A stretch of DNA of 64,000 bases. Source: Arachnopeziza araneosa (Eukaryota; Ascomycota; Leotiomycetes; Helotiales; Arachnopezizaceae). The DNA is taken from positions 124,001-188,000 of the forward strand of contig QYAI01000035.1 of assembly GCA_003988855.1 (NCBI GenBank). Reading direction: 5' to 3'. Position numbers and translations under genes: made by a program. Of the stretch, positions 55,271-64,000 are shown piece after piece. Numbering within the stretch: the stretch's first letter is position 1; each line of letters begins with the position of its first letter. Below the pieces are notes generated by a model. The model saw only the letters and a program-made list of their open reading frames with translations. It ran no database searches and was not told where the DNA came from.

Positions 55271-58200
55271 TCTACTCTTCCACTGAAAAGAGTAAGTTGA
55301 AAGTATGAAATGCTCAGGAAGCGTTGGCGCAAATCGTCGCTTATCGATAAGTGGGTCAGGTTGTGCAATCATTCAATGAGATCATGACCGAAATTTTGAA
55401 ACAAGTATGGACGAGAAAGTTGAGGTGTGTATTTACTTATTTACTTATTTACTTATTTACTTAAATAAAGTGAAATAAAACGTGTTGAATGAGGAATGAG
55501 AGCGCCAGATAGCTTAGGTTGCTGTTTCTAATCTCTTACCTTACCGTTCCACGTTCCGTCATCGGCTTCCGGTGCTGAACGTTCTCGAGATCGTCAAAGC
55601 AAATTCAAAATACTGCTCACATGCTGCTCAAATCCAGCGGATGGAAGTAATTTAGATCATATGTTCCTCCTGAGATTCGGAGAACGATAGCCAACCCTCC
55701 CAAAACCTGGAAATATGTTCGGTTTGAGAAGGCTGCGTAGAGGGATGGAGCTCTTGAAACTAACAAAATCAATTCTGATGCACTACGCATCTGCTGCCGT
55801 TCTGAGGTTTACCTCGAAATAAATACCATCCAATCATTATCAGGAAGCGGCTAGAATCCTTAAATAGTTTTATGTCGTGTTGGTGATCCGCGACTACCAC
55901 GACTCCCAAGGATCGACCCAGCTCTTCCTCCTCAAGTCCATCAACCACTCCACGAAACCTTCCATCATAACAGCCTAACGTAAGAATTTAGTTCCTCACT
56001 TTATCAATCCTTTACCACGCAAATCTTCGTCTGATGACAAGCCATTACAAGAACAGAGCCTTGCGGAGAGAGGCTGTCTCCTGCATGACTTAAGAGATCA
56101 CCAGGAAGCGAAAAATCGAAACCGAATAACAGGATAGAACTTGCAATCAAGAAGAGAAGCTAGGAGGTATTGAATGGAACGAAACCAGAGTATACCGCAA
56201 TTGTCTAGACGACAGCTTTTGCGGTCGCACCGCAAGGCTTCGTCAACCTTCCAACTACTTACGGCTTCAAGCTCGCTCTCAGGAAAAGAATAACCTTCGA
56301 AACACGACTTGAGGTTCTCAATAGCTTCTTAACTACTTGTTCTATATAGTAAACTGTTATCCACTCGACGAAACCACGGTTGGTTACGTCAACGACGAGT
56401 TTTCATGACTAGTCCTACCCACTTCGACCTCTAACATCAACAACACTTTCGCAACCAAGCTTCGTCGCCTTAAGCCAGGAAGAAACTAAACTATCCACAA
56501 ATAAAAATTCTACGAAGCACTTGCAACAACAATGGTACCTCCAACAAGCTGATGGAGACTATAGCAACGGTCATGTACATTTTCAATAAACAGCTGTGAT
56601 AGTTTTGGTGTCTGATATTTGCTAGTGGGGTCCAATTTAAGATGAACACTCCAACTTGAATTCGATCTGCAGAAGCTCATTTATTCTTCACCTCGCAAAT
56701 CTCTGCTCTTCGGCTCTCAGAGCAAGACTATATAAGACTACATAAAAGATGTCAAGGAATCTGAGCAGCGACTAAATGCTCGAGTTCCTCCGAGAGATGA
56801 TTGGATGATAATCTCATGAAGCTGTGATTTCCACGATTGCCTATATTCTGATATATCACTTCCGATAAACTTCATATACGGCCCAGTTCATACTGATCTA
56901 CAGAAGTGTTGAAAGTAGATATTCCAACCCAATTGTCGAGCAGTTCCTCGATGAGGATAAGGAGGGGGAGGAGAAGAAGATATAAAGAGAAAAACCAAAT
57001 ATAATGTCTTTCAGAGAATTTTTTTTTTTCACACTGTAGGAGCACGACGACTAAATCGAGTAATTATCAAATACTGTATCGCCCTACCTCCGAGGTATCA
57101 CAGTAGTCTTCCGGAAAGGTATATCTGATACCTATGGAATATTCCACCTTCTGGTTTGAAGTCGATACTACCTAGTTATGATCTCGCATCACAGATACGA
57201 GACCGTTCTTTGAGATATAATATAGACCAAATGACTTTGGACATTTTCCCAGAACGCTCTTTCATCGCATCGTGTCTTAATGCCAGTTGCTGGTGTTTGA
57301 TCTGGTCCGTGCGCTATGGCTCGCTAAAGCCCCTATTCTCTGAGCTTTGTCTTCATGCTCTTCAATAGTCTTCTCTGTTTGACAAAGGCGTGCCAGAAGC
57401 GTCGTATCAGTTGAAGTATGTGTCTAAGACCTTGTTAGCTGTAGACTTAATCTTGAAGGCGTTGTGTCCGAAATATATACGCTCCATGCCACCTGTGGTC
57501 AGATCTTCCGTCGCTTCGGTCTTATCTCAACCGTAGAACTTCAACTTTCCCCGTCCCACGCAGCTGTATTCCCGACCTGAGTACAATGACTGAGGAGTTG
57601 GAGCAGCATGTACCGGTTGAGGAGAGATGCGGACAATATGGTCGAGGTATTAGGTTCGGTGTCGTTTCGGGATAGTGACTTATAACACGGTCAATCTAGA
57701 CCAATCCGTAAATATCAGAGGCCAAAAAAGGCCGCACTCTCGATTTTGTCGTTGATAAACGGGGCTGTACGTGGGGAAGTGACCCTGCCGTCTTCATTCG
57801 GTCGAGCTAGCTACATTGGTGCAGCGTGGTAGACAAAAGCTCTAGAATATCAAAGACAATGCCATCTGGAGTCCTCTTTCATTGTTGAGAGATTAAGTAA
57901 TTATGGGATCATTACCACCATAGCTTGAGGCATCTAACCTGTTGATCTCAACTGGTCACTCGGGATGCTCGACTTGGTTGGCACATTCGCTAGTCGCAGT
58001 TGGGAATCAGGATTGATAGATATAGTATCATAGTTCTTGTATTACTATCTGAAGATTATACGGAAAGCTACCTGCTCTCAACCCCCTCCGGTTGGTGCTG
58101 GATCCATCTTTCCAAAAGGGTTGTAGCTGAGACGGTCCAGAATGCTTCGCGAAATTGAGCCCAAGGCCCCTTTTTGCCAATAGACTCGAGATTCCCTCCA

Positions 58201-58977
58201 GTAGTTACCATTGGCATCACTGCGCGAACGCCTCGCTTACCATTGTCTATTTAAGAAGGCACCCTCTCCCCTCTCCACCCACAACAACTCTTTCCTTCCT
58301 CACAAACCTCGTGCTCCACCCTTCCTTCCTTCCTTTTTCATACCATCTCTTCTTTCTTAGGTTAAGGCACCTTCCTTAACCTCCGCCCTCTACAACTCTG
58401 TCAATCAATATTTAGTGAGTCTTCTCATCCTCATGTCGCGAAATGGCTTCGTCAATCCAGCACCTTCAAACACACTGACCGACGGCGCGTCGAGTGTACT
58501 CACCATCTACATCGCACTTGATCAATGTGAGCCATCATGCTAATGTTTCCCTGCCACAGATCGATTGCTACGCGCTGACTGTCGGCTACCCCTTGATCTC
58601 GACTTTCCGGAAAGGTAAGTGATCACAATCTCTCCTGACCCTACCTATTCAGCATTGCATCCCGAATCACGTCAACCCGTGCTCTTTTTCTTTTGTCCAA
58701 GATATACAACCTTGCGCACAACTTTCGACCGCTTCCGCGTCATTTAGCTCACGAGTCTCGACTTGCTTCGAGCATTTCATATTCTCCAAGATTATTTCAA
58801 TTGCTCATCTCCTTCATGCCTCCACTGATGTAACCTTTCATGGACTTGTTATTCCCCTTTCCATCGCGAACCCAGAAGGCTGATTTGTCTGTCGACCACT
58901 CATTCTCATACTACATCTACACCAAATCTCTTCAAGTTCAGCAGCTAACATTCTCAAGTCTAGATAAATCTTTCACC
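55271..58977. other. 3.7-kb gene-free region including the helicase leader
   Basis: No frame longer than about 75 codons on either strand and no recognisable protein pieces. It contains the 8-bp repeat listed separately. The last ~800 bp (from about 58160) is pyrimidine-rich and most likely the promoter and leader of the DEAD-box helicase. The middle could be old transposon sequence eroded by mutation, but no terminal repeats were found by eye. Confidence 0.45.
55430..55461 (+). repeat. Four copies of an 8-bp repeat (tatttact)
   Basis: Four perfect tandem units in the promoter side of the amidohydrolase gene. Confidence 0.9.
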
Positions 58978-61445
58978 ATGTCGTGGGAGAATACTGATGA
59001 CTTGGCTAAGGCCTTGCCTACCGTTGATGGTGACAACCATCAAGCTGATGGGACCACTGCTCCGAAGATCGATCCACAAGCAGCTGGCTGGGTTCCTGCC
59101 ACTGGTTATGACTATGACACCTACAATATGTCAACCAAGGAACTCCATGAAGCCATGGTTGCTCAGGGTGCCCCCTCTGCTGAAGAGGTCCTTGATGGAG
59201 TTGGCGCTGTCATCACAGGAGATTGGTCTGGTAATGCTGCTGTGTATGAGTGGAATGACGAATATGGTGATGTCGGTCCGGCGTTTCCGGCACTTGAAAA
59301 GCAACTCTTTGGATCTGAGAATCACATGCAGACCGGTATCAACTTTGACAAGTAGGTTGATTTTCTTCTTGCTCTACTTTCGCTAACACTCCTACTAGGG
59401 TTGCTAGGCTTGATGTTGTCCAAGAAGGCCCTATTCGGATCGATCCTGTTAGACAATTTGAGGATGCTGGTCTCCATCCAGCCATGCTGGCCAATGTTAA
59501 ACTTGCTGGTTACTTTGTGCCTACTCCTATCCAGCAGTATACTCTTCCAGCCATCTTCAAGGGTTTTGACGTTGTCGCTTGTGCCCAAACTGGTAAGACA
59601 CCATTCAACAAGCTTCTTATCTTGACTGACATCTCGTAGGTTCCGGAAAGACTGCAGCTTTCTTGATTCCCATCTTGTCAAAGTTGATGGGCAAGGCCAA
59701 GAAGCTCTGTGCTCCACGACCCAACCCTGCCATGGTCTTAGCTGGCGCTCCATCTGTTCGTGCTGAACCCCTCATTCTCATTGTTGTCCCAACTCGCGAG
59801 TTGGCTTCTCAAATCTTTGATGAGGCTCGCCGTTTCTGCTACCGTACCATGTTTCGCCCTTGCGTGGTCTATGGTGGTGGTCCAATCTCTGAGCAGATTC
59901 ATCAACTTGCTAAGGGATGCGACGTCTTGATTGGTACCCCTGGTCGGCTTTGTGATTTCCTCGACCGCCCTCATATCTTGACCTTGAAGCGTCTCAAGTA
60001 TTTGGTGATTGATGAAGCCGATGAGATGGTTGGCAACGAGTGGGATACCGAGTTGAGAAAGATCATGTCTGGTGGTGGTAAGTGTCTTCCAACCATCAAG
60101 CTTTAGATACTAATCAGCTTTCAGATCAAGATGAGGGTAATATCAACTACTTGATGTTCTCTGCCACCTTCCCTAAGATGGCTCGTGACTTGGCTAAGCA
60201 GCATCTCGCCCATGATCACGTTCGCTTCCGTGTTGGTCGAGTTGGAAGCACAACCCAGAATATCAAGCAGGACATTCTTGATGTTGATCCTCAGAACAAG
60301 CGCAAATGCCTTACTGATCTCTTGATTGGTATGCCTCCTTGCCGCACTATCATCTTCGTCAACTCCAAGAGAACCTGCGATGAAATTGATGATCATCTCT
60401 TTAACCTCTCTTTCCCATGCACATCTATTCATGGCGACCGCACTCAGCGTGAGCGTGAGGATTCTATTCGAGCTTTCCGCACTGGCAAGATGCCCATCTT
60501 GGTTGCTACTGGTGTTTCTGCCCGAGGCTTGGACATCCACAATGTCAATCATGTCATTAATTTTGATCTGCCATCCACCAATTACGGAGGTATCCAAGAG
60601 TACATTCATCGCATTGGTAAGTCCTTTCCTCTGATCCAAATGATTTTCGGCTAATATCAAAAGGTCGTACTGGCCGTATTGGCAATCTCGGTGTTGCCAC
60701 TTCCTTCTACAACAGCAGAGATGAGGATCTTGCTCCCATGCTGGTGAAGGTGCTTCTCGAAAGCAAGCAGGAAATTCCCGAATTTCTGTCCTCGTATCTT
60801 CCCGACGGATTCACAGTTGAGGAAGGACATGCACAGGGAGATGTTGGCAAGATTGACTGGGAGGATGATTCTGACAATGATGAGGAGGTTGAGGTTGTCG
60901 ATGGTGAGGGTAGTGGTGATGCAGGAGGTTGGGGCACAGAGATTGTTGCTCAACCTGCCCAATCTGGTGGTGGATGGGGAACCGAAGCTGCTGCTCAACC
61001 TGCCCAATCTGGTGATGAATGGGGAACTGAAACTGCTGCTCAACCTGTTGGCGGATGGGGTGGAGAGACTAATGCTGTGGAATCTGCAGATTTGGGCAGA
61101 CCACCTCAAGCATATGTCAACGCTCAGGTTCAAGCTACCTCCCAGGGATGGGATACTGCACCTGTTACTTCTCAATCAACTTGGGGTGCAGTACAAGTGG
61201 CTCCTCCTCAAACCCAACCAGCTACTTCCACTGCTAACTGGGGTGGTCAACCAACTACTCCCTCCCATCAAGTGGCTCAACCTACTACTGGTTCTGGATG
61301 GAACAATCAAGTCCCTCGTCAACCCGCGCGTCAACAACAGTCCACCCAATGGGGAGCTCCAGTTCCTGTCAAGCCTGTCACTCAACCCCAGCAACAACCA
61401 AAGCCTGCCCCCGGATCGGGTTCGGGAAATGGTGTCCCTTGGTAA
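58978..61445 (+). CDS. DEAD-box ATP-dependent RNA helicase with WG-rich C-terminal tail
   Basis: Five exons: 58978-59351, 59399-59592, 59640-60077, 60125-60616, 60664-61445; all four introns are 47 nt; 759 residues. The ATG at 58978 follows an untranslated CT-rich leader. Helicase motifs in order: Q motif (GYFVPTPIQQYTLPA), motif I AQTGSGKT (about residue 190), VVPTRELASQ, TPGRL, motif II VIDEADEM (about 320), SAT, IIFVNSKRT, VATGVSARGLDI and HRIGRTGR. The order and spacing resemble the Ded1/Vasa group. Residues 1-125 form a fungal-type extension (TGYDYDTYNMSTKELHEAMV). After residue 580 comes an acidic segment and a tail of about 150 residues with at least nine WG or GW dipeptides (GGWGTE, GWNNQ, NWGGQ). 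It probably remodels mRNA-protein complexes; the tail could bind Argonaute-like proteins, which is inference. Confidence 0.92.
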
Positions 61446-62367
61446 ATCGATGATGGATCTCTCTTCCGGATACTCTTTTCGGTGCGACATAATGGTGATA
61501 TTGGGGTCTTTGAGCAAATGGGGCACGATAGACGGGATAATATGAGATTGTAAGGATCCCGCGGTGGACTTGACTTTAAGGTGGATCTGGGATTTTCAGC
61601 TATTCATGAATATCTCAATGGCCTGAGTATGACACTGTGGATGATGGACAGTCGATTGGGAATTATTTCGATGCGTAGCGTAACAAAAATGAGTACTTCT
61701 CTGAGTAAATTTCTTCTCTGTGCAGTGATTTCATCCTTGTTCGTTTCGCTTTCCATTAACAGGAGGAGTTGGCTTTAAATGAAGCCAATGTGCAGTTATA
61801 AATGCTACGCCTTTCAACACAAAAATAGGTAGATTGCGCTTGTTGATATCCAATATGGAATAAAGGAACTTGAGATTCTTCCTCTATGTCAAGTTCGGTA
61901 AGACTGCTTTATCTCCATAACCATGTTCATATAACTCTCCATACCTTCCGTATTCGTATATCCGTTGGGAAATATCATTGAACACAGTGAAAGTCAGATG
62001 AATCTGCCAGTGCCTCGGTAGTGAAAGCTTTAAAAGGAATGTGTTAGAGTCATGGAGGTACCCTGAGAGACGGAAGCCATCGCAAGTGAACAGGTGGAGA
62101 GAGAGAGTTATCCGGCTGTGGGATAATACATCAGCGTAGTAGCATTAGTAGCAGAGACATCGAATTAAATCTACTCATTGATTACTGACATTCTTGGCGA
62201 GACTAGTACAAAGTCCGTAGGTGTTCTTAATATTAGAAATTAAGACACTACGTATTTCCAGTAGCTAGAAACTATTAAACTCACCAGTAAAATCGTGCTT
62301 AGAAACTTTTGTTTCCATATATACCTTGACTAAACTTCTTATGTCTGCCCATCTTTACACAAAATCT
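61446..62367. other. Intergenic, convergent 3' ends
   Basis: 922 bp between the helicase stop and the convergent carotenoid-oxygenase stop. No gene recognised. Confidence 0.4.
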
Positions 62368-64000
62368 TTATCCTACAACATCCAATATCCAAGTTCGTAA
62401 ACCAGTCCAAACATCCATCCACACTTTCTCCTTGTGTTTTTCTTCTACTTTATTTTTTGAGACAGGTAAATGCCTCATCGTCTCAACCGGTCTCTGGTCC
62501 CGGATCTCCTCTTCTGAGAACCAGTTCCCGTGTAATCCATATGGAACTCTCTGAGGTAGTTGAATCTTGCACACCACTTCCTTCATGTTTTTAGCATCAA
62601 TTATCCAAAGTTCACTTCTACTCAATGGTCCGGCATTCCCATTGAGACCAAGCTGACTCTCGTCAAATACGTAACTTAGTAGCCAACCATCGTCCTCACT
62701 TTCCCCATTTGCTCGAGGTACAAATCTTGACTCTTGTGCATAGTGGCCGAGTGGTAGTTTGAATATACGTATGGGGTCATCTGGGTCATTTGAGCGAAGA
62801 ATCTCAGCCACGGAGCGAGTGTCCACACAACCTGTCACCGGTATTGGCGGATTCTGCGCGGCGTTGGCGAGAAGAGTAGTAGCGTCGATTTTGACGAGAG
62901 AATCGATCTTGACGGCACGCCCGAGAGCGGTACCAAAGGTAGAATCCGAGGTTGAACAGCCATAGATATACCGAGCGGCGGACATGGAAACAGAATTACG
63001 GACAGAGGGGAATTCAAAGGGTATGGATGATAGTGAAAACTGATGTGTGATTTCATTTTTGCTTGGATCTGAGAGAGCGAAGCGGTAGTAGTAGAGACGA
63101 CATTGTTCTTCCTCAACTGGGTAGAGAGAATGGATGCTCGCCGTTGGACTAAAAGCCGCAATGTCGCCGGCGCTGAAAATAAGTGAGGCAGAGGTGAGGC
63201 GGCAGGCAAGCATATTAATTGCGCTTATTTCTCCGGATGATGTGACTTCTTCCCATGTGTTGGCAGTGTGGAAGATACAACACGGATTCGTCTCAAACCA
63301 TCGAATGTCCAGTGGATTCCACCGAGGGAAGATACCGAACCTTGAGCAGCTGGAAGAATCAAAAGACACAATCGGTTTGTTCTTGACTAGATTTCTAGGG
63401 TCCAAGGAGAGAGGAAGGTCCATGATCACTGTGTGTGTAAAAGAGACTCCAAAGTCATGCATCATCTTCGCTGACTTGATACCTGGAACGGCAGCGTTCA
63501 CGAGGCTAGGAGATGCTGATGAAGATGAGTTTTGTGTTGTGGATAACACCGAATAATGTATATATGGTGAAATAAAGCTCGAATGAAATAAAATCATTTC
63601 ATCTGTCCTCGGATCGACTCTAGGATGGCCTGTGGTCCATTCCTTCATGAAACTCAGCAGGCTATTTCCTCCAAATATCTCTCCAACTGCTTCTCTGCTT
63701 GGCTCTCCTTCTGCTCTCAACCCATCAAACCAGCCAATTGTCTCTAGGTTTGGAAGTGCTATTCGTATCGGTGGTCCACTTTCACAAGTTGCCAGGGCCC
63801 TTCCGTCATGATATAGGACTCCAGTGTTCGCAACGCTAATTTTTTTAATCGCTCTCTGTGAGCCAGGAAGATTGGAGAGAGAAACTAGACAGATGGTCCT
63901 GAGAATGCATCGAATTATCACGCGTAACGAAGACGCTGGGTTGACAAGCGTTGTTATGCTTGGAAGAATTGGTAGTTGAAGAGACGGAGTAGTGATGGTA
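62368..64000 (-). CDS. Carotenoid-cleavage oxygenase family protein, 5' end off window
   Basis: The main exon runs 62368-63855 and begins after an acceptor (CACAG at 63856-63860); earlier exons are upstream, at least partly beyond the right edge, and I could not place them. The text is the RPE65/carotenoid dioxygenase family: KKISVANTGVLYHDGRALAT, SGPPIRIALPNLETIGWFDG, GHPRVDPRTDEM (first His), MHDFGVSFTHTVIMDLPLS, FHTANTWEE and YGLHGNWF. Together these supply the His ligands of the active-site iron, the last one close to the C-terminus as usual. Such enzymes split double bonds of carotenoids, stilbenes or related compounds with O2. Fungal members with this LETIGWFDG text are common, but substrates are mostly unknown. 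The visible part looks intact, about 495 residues. Confidence 0.9.
   Translation of the reverse strand, partial: TITTPSLQLPILPSITTLVNPASSLRVIIRCILRTICLVSLSNLPGSQRAIKKISVANTGVLYHDGRALATCESGPPIRIALPNLETIGWFDGLRAEGEPSREAVGEIFGGNSLLSFMKEWTTGHPRVDPRTDEMILFHSSFISPYIHYSVLSTTQNSSSSASPSLVNAAVPGIKSAKMMHDFGVSFTHTVIMDLPLSLDPRNLVKNKPIVSFDSSSCSRFGIFPRWNPLDIRWFETNPCCIFHTANTWEEVTSSGEISAINMLACRLTSASLIFSAGDIAAFSPTASIHSLYPVEEEQCRLYYYRFALSDPSKNEITHQFSLSSIPFEFPSVRNSVSMSAARYIYGCSTSDSTFGTALGRAVKIDSLVKIDATTLLANAAQNPPIPVTGCVDTRSVAEILRSNDPDDPIRIFKLPLGHYAQESRFVPRANGESEDDGWLLSYVFDESQLGLNGNAGPLSRSELWIIDAKNMKEVVCKIQLPQRVPYGLHGNWFSEEEIRDQRPVETMRHLPVSKNKVEEKHKEKVWMDVWTGLRTWILDVVG

Overview
The window is nuclear DNA of a filamentous ascomycete (Pezizomycotina; my best guess is Leotiomycetes/Helotiales, from gene content and overall feel, without any search). 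Genes are split by many short GT-AG introns, mostly 42-60 nt. Recognisable fungal genes include the pH-sensing protein PalI, the autophagy protein Atg29, a septin-type GTPase, Zn2Cys6 regulators, an NCS1 permease and a secreted phospholipase B. There are no operons, ribosome sites, CRISPR arrays or bacterial features. Gene models below are my own splicing by eye; exon coordinates are given in each entry.

Layout. 0-5.4 kb: a two-domain nitrogen-scavenging enzyme (isochorismatase-like hydrolase fused to an AtzF-type amidase, probable biuret to allophanate to ammonia; its end lies off the left edge). It is divergent from an NCS1 (Fur/Dal4-type) permease, and the shared 1.7-kb promoter has GATA-factor sites. 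5.6-10.5 kb: a secreted class II-like heme peroxidase and a Zn2Cys6 transcription factor. 10.5-15.2 kb: a gene-poor stretch with one doubtful membrane-protein remnant, then a CCCH zinc-finger protein. 15.2-22.7 kb: a decaying region with a degenerate tandem repeat, an MFS pseudogene with three lesions, a damaged Zn2Cys6-family regulator, a 28-bp minisatellite, an HNH-nuclease protein and an orphan half zinc-cluster exon.

22.7-38.9 kb: core genes, namely atg29, a mitochondrial ABC1/ADCK1-type kinase, palI, a septin-like GTPase and an AT-hook/RS-rich protein, with purine and pyrimidine microsatellites between them. 39-46.5 kb: accessory region with two 5'-truncated gene remnants (TauD-type dioxygenase and NAD(P)-binding epimerase-like) abutting head to head, an acyltransferase-3 membrane protein, and about 3 kb of degraded sequence. 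46.5-55.3 kb: a large disordered conserved protein, a lysophospholipase and a YtcJ-type amidohydrolase. 55.3-59 kb: gene-free. 59-64 kb: a DEAD-box RNA helicase with a WG-rich tail, and a carotenoid-cleavage oxygenase running off the right edge.

The best candidate for an under-described system is the fused biuret/allophanate hydrolase with its divergent permease at the left end. The rest is ordinary fungal genome plus an informative patch of gene decay and rearrangement at 15-23 kb and 40-42 kb.
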